A stretch of 64,000 nucleotides of DNA, from positions 21,787 through 85,786 of the forward strand of contig CALXSY010000006.1 in the NCBI GenBank assembly GCA_944391285.1, given 5' to 3'. This document shows positions 1-8,798 of this stretch, piece after piece. The DNA comes from an uncultured Clostridia bacterium (GTDB lineage Bacteria > Bacillota > Peptococcia > Peptococcales > Peptococcaceae). Position 1 is the stretch's first letter; every line of letters begins with the position of its first letter. Under the pieces are notes generated by a model. That model was not told the origin of the DNA, did not search any database, and saw nothing but the letters and a program-made list of their open reading frames with translations. The position numbers and the translations under genes are program-made.

Positions 1-253
1 AAGCTTTTTTCAGCCACCAGCCGCTTAAATATTCTACCCCTAAAGGAATAATTGCCGCGCAAAGAAAAAAACTGCCTTTGCTCAATGATTTCACAGCTAA
101 AAGCAGTACAGAAGCAATCCCATACATAGGTTTAAAGGGACCAAAGAGAAAATTGGGCTTAATAAATGTCCCTTGCGTCATAAATTGATAAACCTCTTCC
201 AAAAGCCAGCCGCCAAAGCTGTAAAGCATCAAGCGCAAACAAGTTATCTGCAT
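1..253 (-). CDS. CmpB-family (PF06541) membrane protein, 3' end cut by window edge
   Basis: The minus strand opens with an AGGG-type ribosome site and ATG at 253-251 and stays open for 84 codons to the window edge, so the C-terminus is missing. Near the start it reads YSFGGWLLEEVY, then FLFGPFKPMYG, then GVEYLSGWWLKK. This W-x-L/W-E-x-x-Y ... G-P-x-x-P-x-Y-G pattern is the hallmark of the family named putative ABC-transporter type IV (CmpB). The complete gene at 32482-33516 has the same motifs. It is a predicted multi-pass membrane protein of unknown biochemical role. It follows trkH by about 70 bases on the same strand and may be cotranscribed. Confidence 0.7.
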   Translation of the reverse strand, partial: MQITCLRLMLYSFGGWLLEEVYQFMTQGTFIKPNFLFGPFKPMYGIASVLLLAVKSLSKGSFFLCAAIIPLGVEYLSGWWLKKA

Positions 254-324
254 ACTTTAAACCCTCCTTTTGCTTTATTATTGGTCGAAACTGGTTTAAA
301 GTATGCATTTGTTTCTTGCTTAAT

Positions 325-1779
325 TTATTTCTTGATTTTTCTCTCCGGCAATATTGCCGCAAAAACTGTATAAATTTCCAAACGCCCTAAAAGCATTAGA
401 ATACTCATTAAGATTTTGCCAGCCTGAGGAAATGCAGCATAGCACTCACTGGGTCCAAAACTGCCCCAGACAGCGCCGATATTGCCCAGTGAAGTGATAG
501 CCGCCATATAAGCATCCAAAATGCTTAAATCCAGACAGACCAAGAGGAAAATTCCTATTGCTAAGGTAATTAAATAGATAAAGATAAAGGTTAAAGTTCT
601 GGCAACGCCTTCGGCATCCATAGGATAGCTGCTGCTTTTGACATTGCCCACCAAGCGGGGATGCAGGATTCGCTGAATATCTATTTTGACCTGCTCAAAA
701 GCAATAACAAATCTGTCAACCTTAATACCGCCGCTGGTAGAGCCGGCACAGCCGCCAATCATCATTGCCAAAACTAAGATATATTTGCTCATCTGTGACC
801 AGCATTCAAAATCTGTTGTGACAAAGCCGGTAGTCGTACCGATGGTAATTACCTGAAAAGCAGCAGTGCGCACGGCATCATGCACGCCCAAATCCTGCTG
901 TAAAAAAAGCTGGCAGGATAAGACAGCGATCAAAAATCCGTAAATCAGCAAATACGCCTTTACCACCGAGTTTTTGAAAAAACCTTGTAGTTTATGTTTA
1001 GCTCTCCAGGCATCATAATAAAGCGCCAGATTAATACCGCTTAAAAACATCACGATAATTCCGACCCATTCAATGCCGGCATTTTGATAATAGCCCAGGC
1101 TGCTGTTTTTAGTGGAAAACCCGCCGGTAGCTACGGTAGCAAAGCTATGGCAAATAGCATCAAACATATCCATGCCGCAGAGCCAATAACCGGCTATGGC
1201 TACAACCGTCAGCACCATATAGACAATCCATAATATTTTTGCTCCGTCGCTTATGCGGGGAGTCAGCTTGTTGCCTACTGCTTGGGAAATCTCCGCTTTA
1301 AACAGCTGCATACCGTTATTGCCCAAGGCGCTGAGCAAAGCGACGAATAAAACCAAAATACCTACGCCGCCCAGCCAATGGGTCAGCGCCCGCCACAATA
1401 AAATACCTTTGCCTAAAGCTTCCACATCGGTAAAAATGCTGGCGCCGGTAGTAGTGAAGCCGGACATCGTTTCAAAGATCGCATCGGGCAAAGTATCCAC
1501 TGCTCCGCTTATTAAATAAGGCAGCATCCCGAAAAGCGTAGCAAAAACCCAGCCCATAGTCACTATCAGATAACCGTCTTTAGCTCGCATCCGCTTCTCA
1601 TTATTCTTAAAGCCATAGCTCAAAATCCCGCCGCAAAGCAGGGTAATTACCATGGATATAAAGAACGCCCAAGCTTCATTTTCGCCGTAATAAAGCGAAA
1701 TTGCCAGCGGAAAAATCATACTTATGCCGATAATCAGCAATAACTTGCCGCTGGTAGACCAAATTATTTTTCCTCTCAT
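325..1779 (-). CDS. trkH: Trk/Ktr potassium uptake system, membrane subunit TrkH
   Basis: A 484-residue channel-like subunit that moves K+ across the cytoplasmic membrane. The four pore-loop repeats of the superfamily are visible: TTTGASIF (about residue 110), ATGGFSTKNS (about 220), TIGTTTGFVTTDFE (about 315) and TSLGNIGAVWGSFG (about 435). Each carries the glycine expected in the selectivity filter. Length and helix-rich composition are normal for TrkH. It lies 33 bases downstream of trkA on the same strand, so the two form a classic TrkA-TrkH unit in which the cytosolic nucleotide-binding subunit gates the pore. The start ATG at 1779 has only a modest purine-rich site (AAAGAGATAG). Confidence 0.95.
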   Translation of the reverse strand: MRGKIIWSTSGKLLLIIGISMIFPLAISLYYGENEAWAFFISMVITLLCGGILSYGFKNNEKRMRAKDGYLIVTMGWVFATLFGMLPYLISGAVDTLPDAIFETMSGFTTTGASIFTDVEALGKGILLWRALTHWLGGVGILVLFVALLSALGNNGMQLFKAEISQAVGNKLTPRISDGAKILWIVYMVLTVVAIAGYWLCGMDMFDAICHSFATVATGGFSTKNSSLGYYQNAGIEWVGIIVMFLSGINLALYYDAWRAKHKLQGFFKNSVVKAYLLIYGFLIAVLSCQLFLQQDLGVHDAVRTAAFQVITIGTTTGFVTTDFECWSQMSKYILVLAMMIGGCAGSTSGGIKVDRFVIAFEQVKIDIQRILHPRLVGNVKSSSYPMDAEGVARTLTFIFIYLITLAIGIFLLVCLDLSILDAYMAAITSLGNIGAVWGSFGPSECYAAFPQAGKILMSILMLLGRLEIYTVFAAILPERKIKK

Positions 1780-1812
1780 ATCACTATCTCTTTCTTTGTT
1801 TATTTGTCCGCT

Positions 1813-3150
1813 TTAGCCAAAAATAGCATCAATCTTGCCAACTCTTTCGGCGCTGGTGAACACAACCAGCCTGTCGCCTGCCAAAAGCATATCACCGCCG
1901 GAGGGAATAATAACCTCATCATTGCGGAATATAGAGCCGATAATCGCTCCTTTAGGGAATTTGATATCCATAATCCGCTTATTGACCAGTTTTTTCATAT
2001 CTTCGGTCAAAACAACCTCATAGGCTTCTGCGCCGCCGTTTTCAATAATGGAAATGGATAAATATTTGCCTTTGCGCACAAATTTTAAAATTGCTTCTGC
2101 TGTCAGCATCTGCGGGCAGACGCAAACGCCGATTCCCACCTGCTGCATTAACGGCATATAATCAGACCGCCTGATTTGGGCAATGCGGTTTTTAGCCCCT
2201 AGCTGCTTTGCTAAAAGGCAAGTTAAAACATTGAGCTTATCATCATCCGACAAGGCGATCAAAGCATCGGTTTCACTAATGCCTTCGTCCTGCAAAAGGT
2301 CAATATCGCCGATATCACCGTTTAAAACTATTGCTCCATCCAAAGCGGCACTGAGCTTTTTACATTCCTCATAGTTCTTTTCGATGATTTTTATTTCCAT
2401 ATCCTCTTTTTCGAGATACTGCGCCAAATAAAACGCTACCCGGTTGCCGCCTAAAATCATACAGCTGTCAATGGTATAATGCTTAAAGCCTAAATACCCT
2501 TCAACTTCAATGGCTTTTTCTTTCTTGGTCATGATCAAAAGCTGATCATTTTCCTCGATAATATCATCACCGCGGGGAACGATAATTTTATTTTTTCGAA
2601 TAATCGCCACGATGACATATTCCTTTGTGCCGGGCAAATCCTTCAGGCACTTGCCGATAGTAGGATTTTTTTCCTCTACCCGCAAATCCAGCATCAGCAG
2701 TCTGCCGTTGGCATAATAATTGACATCCATTGCTTCCGGATAATGCAGAAGCTGGGTTACTTCTTTAGCCGTTACCTTTTCCGGGTTAATCGCTAAATCA
2801 ATGCCTAATGAAGGATTATTGAGCAGCTTTTCATCGGAAGCATATTCAGGATTGCGAATACGAGCTACCGTTTTGGCTACGCCCGATTGCTTGGCTAAAA
2901 GGCAAGCCAGCATATTAACTTCATCGCTCTCCGTAACGGCTACCAATAAATCAGTTGCTTTAATATTACACTTTTGCAAAACCTCTGAGCAAGCACCATT
3001 GCCGATGATCACTTGAACATCCATGCTTTCCTCTACGACCCTGGCTCGGTCGGGGTTAGGCTCAACTACAGTGACATTGTGCCTTTCCTTGGCCAGCAAA
3101 GAAGCTATACTGTAACCTACTTTTCCGGCGCCTAATATAACAGCATTCAT
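1813..3150 (-). CDS. trkA: Trk potassium uptake system, regulatory subunit TrkA (two RCK modules)
   Basis: A 445-residue cytosolic protein with duplicated RCK_N/RCK_C architecture. The first Rossmann motif is GAGKVGYSIA at residues 7-16 and a second, degenerate one is LGGNRVAFYLA near residue 234. The acidic residue after beta-2 (VVEPN, IIEKN) suggests NAD(H)-type ligand binding. Each half ends in an RCK_C-like beta-rich segment (around 150-220 and 380-440). Family knowledge: TrkA assembles as a ring under TrkH and gates it in response to NAD(H)/ATP. First gene of the trkA-trkH pair, divergent from the ECF operon with a 242-base spacer. Confidence 0.95.
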   Translation of the reverse strand: MNAVILGAGKVGYSIASLLAKERHNVTVVEPNPDRARVVEESMDVQVIIGNGACSEVLQKCNIKATDLLVAVTESDEVNMLACLLAKQSGVAKTVARIRNPEYASDEKLLNNPSLGIDLAINPEKVTAKEVTQLLHYPEAMDVNYYANGRLLMLDLRVEEKNPTIGKCLKDLPGTKEYVIVAIIRKNKIIVPRGDDIIEENDQLLIMTKKEKAIEVEGYLGFKHYTIDSCMILGGNRVAFYLAQYLEKEDMEIKIIEKNYEECKKLSAALDGAIVLNGDIGDIDLLQDEGISETDALIALSDDDKLNVLTCLLAKQLGAKNRIAQIRRSDYMPLMQQVGIGVCVCPQMLTAEAILKFVRKGKYLSISIIENGGAEAYEVVLTEDMKKLVNKRIMDIKFPKGAIIGSIFRNDEVIIPSGGDMLLAGDRLVVFTSAERVGKIDAIFG

Positions 3151-3330
3151 ATCTTCACCTTCCTAAAATGCATTTTTTGCAAATTCTGTACTTCTATATT
3201 TTAAATGATTTTTGTCAATTTCGCAAGACTTTTGCCTAAAAAAACTCATTTTTACCTTTATTATCATCTATAGTTTAAATATTAATCTTTTCGTTAAACT
3301 ATATCTTTTACCGTTAAAGTAAGATTTTTC

Positions 3331-3359
3331 TTGTCTGCGTCTTGAAAACATGCTATGAT
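3331..3359 (+). promoter_or_regulatory. Sigma-A type promoter for ecfT operon
   Basis: TTGTCT at 3331-3336 and TATGAT at 3354-3359 are separated by exactly 17 bases and lie about 33 bases before the ecfT start. The rest of the trkA/ecfT spacer is AT-rich. I see no recognisable riboswitch in it. Confidence 0.6.
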
Positions 3360-3392
3360 TAAATAAAACTATTTGCTTTAGGAGGGATATAT

Positions 3393-4292
3393 ATGCTTAA
3401 AGATGAATTCAGCACCTTTCATCCGCTGGTAAATCTTTTTTATTTTGCCATCGTCTTAATTTGTGCCATGCTCTTTATGCATCCTTTATATCTCCTTTTA
3501 GCACTGTTTTGCCTATGCAGCTACAATTATCAGCTGGACAAAAAAGGCTTTTGGCGCAAACTGCGCTATCTGCTTCCTTTGATTTTTTTCACCGCCGGGC
3601 TAAGTATGCTTTTTAATCACCAAGGCGTTACAATCTTAGGGCATTTTCCCTCCGGCAATCCTCTGACCTTGGAGTCAATAATCTATGCCTTTGCCGCCGG
3701 CTTGGTTTTGGCTAATCTGCTTATCGGTTTTTCCTCTCTAATCAAGGTCTTGACAGAGGAAAAAATCATCTATCTCTGCGGTCGTTTCTCGCCGGCATTG
3801 GCACTGGTTATAACCATGAGCTTGCGGTTTATCACCAAATTTCAGACCGAGCTGAAGCAAATCAGCCAAAGCCGGCGAATATTCGGCGACGATCTTAAAA
3901 AAGGCTCCTTAACCAAAAGACTGCACGCCGCTTTAAATATTTTTTCCGTCATGATTAGCTGGGCGTTAGAAAGCTCCCTCGATGTCGCCGACAGCATGAG
4001 AAGCCGAGGCTATGGCATAGGCAAACGCAGCAGTTTTGCCCTGTACCGCTTTGAGCGCCGGGATTATTGGCTGCTTTTGTGGCTTTTTCTCTTGGGGCTT
4101 TATTTAGCGGTCGGAATTTATTTTAAAGCTTTTTCCTGGCACTATTTTCCCAAGATTTCCGCTTTTAGCTTAAACGCTTATCAAGCAAGCGTTTTCTTGG
4201 CTTATCTTTTAATAGCTTTAACGCCAATTTTTTGCCGTCTTATCTATCATTATAAGCCTAAAAGCCAGAACACTATGCAAAAGGAGCCTTGA
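3393..4292 (+). CDS. ecfT: ECF transporter transmembrane (T) component
   Basis: A 299-residue CbiQ/EcfT-type membrane scaffold that couples the paired ATPases to a substrate-binding S component. Helices cluster at about residues 15-50, 60-80, 85-120 and 220-285. The cytoplasmic coupling segment has the two small-residue/Arg motifs typical of T components: ISQSRRIFG near residue 160 and DSMRSRGYG near 210. The ATG at 3393 has a good GGAGG site. It runs into the next gene, which carries both ATPases and an S component, so the transporter is encoded complete here. Substrate is not identifiable from this subunit. Confidence 0.9.
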   Translation: MLKDEFSTFHPLVNLFYFAIVLICAMLFMHPLYLLLALFCLCSYNYQLDKKGFWRKLRYLLPLIFFTAGLSMLFNHQGVTILGHFPSGNPLTLESIIYAFAAGLVLANLLIGFSSLIKVLTEEKIIYLCGRFSPALALVITMSLRFITKFQTELKQISQSRRIFGDDLKKGSLTKRLHAALNIFSVMISWALESSLDVADSMRSRGYGIGKRSSFALYRFERRDYWLLLWLFLLGLYLAVGIYFKAFSWHYFPKISAFSLNAYQASVFLAYLLIALTPIFCRLIYHYKPKSQNTMQKEP

Positions 4293-4294
4293 TT

Positions 4295-6673
4295 ATGGAT
4301 ATTTTTCGCTTAGATAATTTTTCCTTTGCCTATCCGGAGCAAAAAAGCTGGTGCTTAAGCGAGCTTAACTGTGCTATACCCCAAGGTTCCTTCACCCTCA
4401 TCTGCGGCGCTTCCGCCAGCGGCAAATCCACCTTTTTGCGCCGGCTGAAGCCTATTTTGGCACCCAAAGGCTTCAGCAAAGGCAATATATATTTTAAAGA
4501 TGCCCCTCTAAGCCAGTTAACCCCCGCTGAGCAAAGCCAAAAAATTGGCTTTGTACTGCAAAATATTGAAAACCAGCTGGTGACGGACAAAGTCTGGCAT
4601 GAATTAGCCTTTGGCTTAGAAAGCTTAAATCTGCCAAGCGCCGCTATCCGCCGCCGAGTGGGCGAAATAGCTGATTTTTTCGGCATCGGTGCTTTATTTG
4701 AAAAAAGAGTGGACGAGCTCTCCGGCGGGCAAAAGCAATTAGTCAATCTGGCCGCTGTAATGGTCATGCAGCCGGAGGTTTTAATTTTAGATGAGCCCAC
4801 CGCTATGCTCGATCCCTTAGCGGCGGCGAATTTTATCCAAGCCCTGCAGCGGCTCAACGAAGAATGCGGCACTACTGTCATCATCGCTGAGCAGCGTTTG
4901 GATGAAGTATTTCCTTTAGCCCGCCAAGTCATCGTTTTGGAGCAGGGCATAATCATTGCCCAAGGCAGTGCCACAGAAGCGGCGCAGGCGCTCTTAGCCG
5001 CCGCCCATCCTTTCAGTTTATCCTTGCCTGCCCCCTGCTTGATTCAATGGGCGGCAGACAAAGCTGCCCCCTTAGCCTTGAGCGTGCGCCAGGGACAAAT
5101 CTGGCTCGAAAATTATCTCCGATGGCATCAGCCTTTGCCCTTTGAGCCTCAAGTTTCTGCACCGGCTAAGGATTGGGTGCTGAAACTTGAGGAGGTTCAC
5201 TTCAGCTATTCGCCAGTGCAAGAGGTTTTAAATGGTTTTTCCTTAGAGCTTCGCCGAGGCGAACTGCTGGCTCTGATCGGCTCTAACGGCAGCGGCAAAT
5301 CCACCGCCTTAGCCTTAATGGCACAAAACCTCGCCTGCGACCGCGGCAAAATAATCTCCCATGCCAAAACCGCCCTTTTGCCGCAAAATCCTCAGGCTCT
5401 TTTTTGCCAAAGCTCCGTTTTGGCTGATTTGAAAGCCGATCTTCCCCCAGACACCAGCCAAGAAGATTTAGATTATGTTATCAACCTTTGTCAGCTGGGC
5501 AAGGTGCTGGCTGTTCACCCTTATGATTTATCCGCCGGCGAACAACAAAGACTGGCATTTGCCAAAATTCTTCTGCTGAAACCCCAAATTATTCTCTTAG
5601 ATGAGCCTACCAAAGGCATGGATAATGATTTTAAGGAATTTTTCGGACATATTTTAAAGGATTTGCAAGCCAGGGGCATAAGCCTTATCATGGCGTGCCA
5701 TGATTTAGCCTTTTGCGCCCAGTATGCCGACCGCATAGCCTTTTGCTTCAACGGTCAGATTGTCGACACTGCCCCGCCCCACGAATTTTTCAGCCACAGC
5801 AGCTATTTAACCACGCCTACCAGCCGCATGTGCCGTAAATATATGCCTGCTGTCATCACTCCGCCGGAGGCGATAGCCGCCTTAGGCGGGCATCTCCCCC
5901 CTGCTAAGCCGCCGCTCCCGCCCAAAGCTGAACCGGTTATTCAAGCGGCAGAAGATGAGGCGGCAGAAAAACCTGCCTTGAGCAAAAAAACCAAGCTTTC
6001 CCTTTTTTGCGCGCTTATTCTTATTCCATTAACGGTTTTTGTCAATGTTTATTGGTTTCAGAGCCATTATTACTCCTTTTTTGCCCTTTTAATTCTTTTG
6101 GAATGCATGCTGCCCTTTTATATCATCTTTGAGGGACGTAAGCCCCAAGCCCGGGAATTGGTCATCATCGCCATTTTCTGCGCTTTAGGTGTTGCCGGAC
6201 GCATCGTCTTTTTTATGCTGCCCCAGTTTAAACCGGTGATGGCAATTGTCATCATTGCCGCTGTCAGCTTTGGCAAGGAATACGGCTTTTTAATCGGTTC
6301 CTTGACTATGCTCGTTTCCAATATGCTTTTGGGCATGGGACCGTGGGTTGTCTGGCAAATGTTTGCTATGGGATTAATCGGCTTTTTAGGCGGCTGTATC
6401 TTTGCCCAAGACCGTCTGCGCCCTAAAAAAACGGCGCTTTGCCTTTTCGGCGCCTTTTGTGCCGTCTTCATCTACGGCGGCTTGATGAATCCTGCCAGCG
6501 CTATTTTAAGCCGGCAAGTTTTAAGCTTGCCTTTGCTCTTGAGCTATTACGCCAGCGGCTTGCCTTTGGATATTATCCATGCCGCAGCAACGGTGATTTT
6601 CCTTTGGCTTTTAGCGGAGCCTTTGCTGGAAAAAACCGAACGGCTCAAAAAGAAATACGCCATCCGCCGTTAA
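4295..6673 (+). CDS. Fused ECF transporter protein: two ATPase domains plus S component
   Basis: A 792-residue fusion. Residues about 1-235 are a first ATPase (GASASGKST Walker A, LSGGQKQ signature, LILDEPTAMLD Walker B). Residues about 290-500 are a second (GSNGSGKST, LSAGEQQ, ILLDEPTKGMD). A proline/alanine/glutamate-rich linker (about 510-560) leads to a six-helix C-terminal S component (about 565-790) with RELVIIAIFCALGVAGR and TMLVSNMLLGMGPW motifs. S components of this look are annotated generically, some as cobalamin-type, so the substrate stays open. A TTG at 4289 overlaps the ecfT stop, but ATG 4295 has the better spacing from AAAGGAG and is taken as start. Normally these are three separate genes. 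Confidence 0.88.
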   Translation: MDIFRLDNFSFAYPEQKSWCLSELNCAIPQGSFTLICGASASGKSTFLRRLKPILAPKGFSKGNIYFKDAPLSQLTPAEQSQKIGFVLQNIENQLVTDKVWHELAFGLESLNLPSAAIRRRVGEIADFFGIGALFEKRVDELSGGQKQLVNLAAVMVMQPEVLILDEPTAMLDPLAAANFIQALQRLNEECGTTVIIAEQRLDEVFPLARQVIVLEQGIIIAQGSATEAAQALLAAAHPFSLSLPAPCLIQWAADKAAPLALSVRQGQIWLENYLRWHQPLPFEPQVSAPAKDWVLKLEEVHFSYSPVQEVLNGFSLELRRGELLALIGSNGSGKSTALALMAQNLACDRGKIISHAKTALLPQNPQALFCQSSVLADLKADLPPDTSQEDLDYVINLCQLGKVLAVHPYDLSAGEQQRLAFAKILLLKPQIILLDEPTKGMDNDFKEFFGHILKDLQARGISLIMACHDLAFCAQYADRIAFCFNGQIVDTAPPHEFFSHSSYLTTPTSRMCRKYMPAVITPPEAIAALGGHLPPAKPPLPPKAEPVIQAAEDEAAEKPALSKKTKLSLFCALILIPLTVFVNVYWFQSHYYSFFALLILLECMLPFYIIFEGRKPQARELVIIAIFCALGVAGRIVFFMLPQFKPVMAIVIIAAVSFGKEYGFLIGSLTMLVSNMLLGMGPWVVWQMFAMGLIGFLGGCIFAQDRLRPKKTALCLFGAFCAVFIYGGLMNPASAILSRQVLSLPLLLSYYASGLPLDIIHAAATVIFLWLLAEPLLEKTERLKKKYAIRR

Positions 6674-6740
6674 ACTATCCCTTGCTTAGGGAGAAATTAT
6701 GAATTATAATTAAATTAACCTAAATTTAAGGAGGATTCTT

Positions 6741-6905
6741 ATGGAGCGTTTTAAAAAAATTTACAGTCAGGGAAGCATCTGTGTGATGGAAATTTGGCTC
6801 GATACCCAAACGGGTATCAATTATCTTTTTCACCGTGACGGCAATGCCTCCGGTTTTACGCCGCTTTTGGATAAAGACGGCAAGCCTGTTGTCACCGCCT
6901 TATAA
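6741..6905 (+). CDS. Small DUF6440-like protein (54 aa)
   Basis: A short gene with a strong AAGGAGG site 8 bases before ATG 6741. The protein begins MERFKKIYSQGS, continues with TQTGINYLFHRDGNASGF and ends in TPLLDKDGKPVV. This matches my recollection of the DUF6440 family, small soluble proteins of unknown role in Bacillota with the ending TPLLDxDGKP. It lies 67 bases after the ECF fusion gene and 28 bases before a small membrane-protein gene, and probably belongs to the same transcript. Too short to infer function. Confidence 0.75.
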   Translation: MERFKKIYSQGSICVMEIWLDTQTGINYLFHRDGNASGFTPLLDKDGKPVVTAL

Positions 6906-6933
6906 CAAGCACACAGCTTTTGGAGGAGAAGAG

Positions 6934-7155
6934 ATGAAAAAGTCAGTCCGATTTTTAAACGCTGCTACCGGCGCTTTTATCGGTGTTTTTATCGGCTCCG
7001 GCATTTATCGCATCTATGATTATGCTATGCATCCCGGGCTCTATGCCCTGCAAGCGGCGCCTTGGTACAGCTATATCCTCATCAACGCCCTTTTTACCCT
7101 GGCAGTCGTCGCTTTGCTGTTAATAATCCGCCGTTTCGTGCGCAAAAGATACTAA
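6934..7155 (+). CDS. Small membrane protein of unknown function (73 aa)
   Basis: ATG 6934 follows a near-perfect GGAGGAGA site. The frame is open further upstream but nothing there is translated-looking. The 73-residue product has two predicted membrane segments, about residues 9-28 (glycine-rich, ATGAFIGVFIGSGIY) and 45-65 (YSYILINALFTLAVVALLLI). It ends in a strongly basic RRFVRKRY tail that should lie in the cytosol. I do not recognise the family. A terminator follows at 7190. Confidence 0.7.
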   Translation: MKKSVRFLNAATGAFIGVFIGSGIYRIYDYAMHPGLYALQAAPWYSYILINALFTLAVVALLLIIRRFVRKRY

Positions 7156-7189
7156 ATTCTTTCAGCCAAACTATTTGCTGAGAACGCCT

Positions 7190-7222
7190 AAAAAATCCCC
7201 ATTGAATCAATGGGGATTTTTT
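7190..7222. terminator. Bidirectional-looking rho-independent terminator
   Basis: Nine-base stem CCCCATTGA/TCAATGGGG, extended by flanking A and T runs. It ends the ECF operon transcript before the sulP promoter. Confidence 0.85.
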
Positions 7223-7260
7223 ATTATTGCACCATATTATGGCTAAACTAACGGATAATA

Positions 7261-7289
7261 TTGACAATAATTATTTTAAAGTGTATAAT
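7261..7289 (+). promoter_or_regulatory. Strong sigma-A promoter of the sulP operon
   Basis: TTGACA at 7261-7266 and TATAAT at 7284-7289, both consensus, with a 17-base spacer, 46 bases before the GTG start of sulP. Confidence 0.85.
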
Positions 7290-7335
7290 ATTGTAATATA
7301 TAAATATTTTTCGTACTTGACTGGAGGTAAATGAA

Positions 7336-8787
7336 GTGAGTCTGCAAAAAGAATTGCATGAATGGTTTATGCAGCCGACCAAAGATTTCTTTGCCGGATT
7401 ATTAAGTGCCTTTGCCGTCATGCCGGAAGTCATCGGCTTCTGTATTGTTGCCGGCATAAGCCCGATGATGGGGCTTTATGCCTCAGTAATTTTAATGATC
7501 GTCCTTTCCTTTTTAGGCGGTCGCCCTGCCATGGTCAGTGCTGCTGCCGGCTCTATGGCATTGGTTATTGTCAATCTTGTCCGCGATTACGGACCCAATT
7601 ATTTAATGGCAGCTGCTATTTTAGCCGGCATATTCATGGTTATCTTAGGTATTTTTAAAGTCGGCAAATTAATCAACTATATCCCCAATAACGCCATGAT
7701 TGGTTTCGTTGACGCTTTAGCTATTTTGATTTTTTCCGCCCAATTAGAGCATTTTGTCGGCGAAGGCGTGATAATGTATTTATTGGTAGCTTTAGGTTTA
7801 GTTATCATTTATGTCTTGCCCCGTTTCTTCACGGCTCTGCCTTCCGGATTGGTAGCGGTTATCATTATTACGGCAATTACCATGACTATGGGCAACCCGG
7901 TACGCACTATCGGCGATTTAGGCGATATTGTCGCCGCTTTGCCGGTCTTTGCTCTGCCGGATGTACCGCTTAATTTGGAAACACTAAAAATTATCCTGCC
8001 TTATTCTATCTCCCTGGCATTGGTCGGCTTGGTGGAAACTTTGCTCACTGCCCAGGTAGTTGACGAAATGACCGACAGCACTTCGGAGAAAAACAGAGAA
8101 TGCACTGCTTTAGGTATTGCTAATATTATCAGCCCGCTCTTCGGCGGCACCTGCGGCTGCGGTATGATTGGGCAGGCTATCGCCAATGTCAGCGCCGGCG
8201 GCAGGGGACGGCTCTCAACTTTTGTCGGCGGCAGCTTTTTGATGATCGCCATTCTCTTGTTTAACGATTTCTTAAGGCAAGTGCCTTTAGCCGCTCTGGT
8301 TGCGGTCATGATCTCCGTTTCTGTCACTACTTTTGACTGGGATTCCTTGCGCAAACTGCACAAAATGCCCCGCACCGATGCTGTAGTAATCGTTATGGTA
8401 GTAGCAGTTGTAGTTTATACCAATAATCTGGCTATCGGTGTAGTTTTGGGCTTTATCGTTTCTGCTATTTCTGCCGCTTTGAGAATGGGCACTGCCACCA
8501 TGGTGAAGGAGCAAGACGGCTCGACTGTTACCTATAAATTTAGCGGTCAATTATTCTTTGCTTCCATCAACTCTTTAGTTGCCCAATTTGACTACAAAGA
8601 TGAGGCTAAAAAAGTCGTTTTGGACTTTTCCAATGCCACTCTTTGGGACGAATCAGTCGCCACAGCCTTAAGAAAAAGCTATAATAAGTTCAAGGACAAT
8701 GGCAAAGCTGTCGAAATTTACGGTCTGGACAGCAAAAGCAAGCATATGCTGCAGCTTTTGTACGGTGATAAAAATATTGCTTTGTGA
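7336..8787 (+). CDS. SulP/SLC26-family anion transporter with STAS domain
   Basis: A 483-residue transporter. The N-terminal ~390 residues are a multi-helix SulP core. It opens with a cytosolic helix, then a conserved first segment (AGLLSAFAVMPEVIGFCIVAG) and a repeated helix pattern. The last ~90 residues form a STAS domain (VTYKFSGQLFFAS ... VVLDFSNATLWDESV), the cytoplasmic nucleotide-binding/anti-sigma-antagonist fold typical of this family. Substrates of relatives are sulfate, bicarbonate or dicarboxylates, and nothing here decides which. The start is GTG 7336, 9 bases after GGAGG; no in-frame ATG fits. The unknown gene 8799-9836 follows after 11 bases in one operon. Confidence 0.9.
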   Translation: MSLQKELHEWFMQPTKDFFAGLLSAFAVMPEVIGFCIVAGISPMMGLYASVILMIVLSFLGGRPAMVSAAAGSMALVIVNLVRDYGPNYLMAAAILAGIFMVILGIFKVGKLINYIPNNAMIGFVDALAILIFSAQLEHFVGEGVIMYLLVALGLVIIYVLPRFFTALPSGLVAVIIITAITMTMGNPVRTIGDLGDIVAALPVFALPDVPLNLETLKIILPYSISLALVGLVETLLTAQVVDEMTDSTSEKNRECTALGIANIISPLFGGTCGCGMIGQAIANVSAGGRGRLSTFVGGSFLMIAILLFNDFLRQVPLAALVAVMISVSVTTFDWDSLRKLHKMPRTDAVVIVMVVAVVVYTNNLAIGVVLGFIVSAISAALRMGTATMVKEQDGSTVTYKFSGQLFFASINSLVAQFDYKDEAKKVVLDFSNATLWDESVATALRKSYNKFKDNGKAVEIYGLDSKSKHMLQLLYGDKNIAL

Positions 8788-8798
8788 GGTGAATAATT

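Noticed and set aside
4289..4295. TTG 4289 as start of the ECF fusion
   Set aside because: It sits only three bases from AAAGGAG; ATG 4295 has normal spacing.
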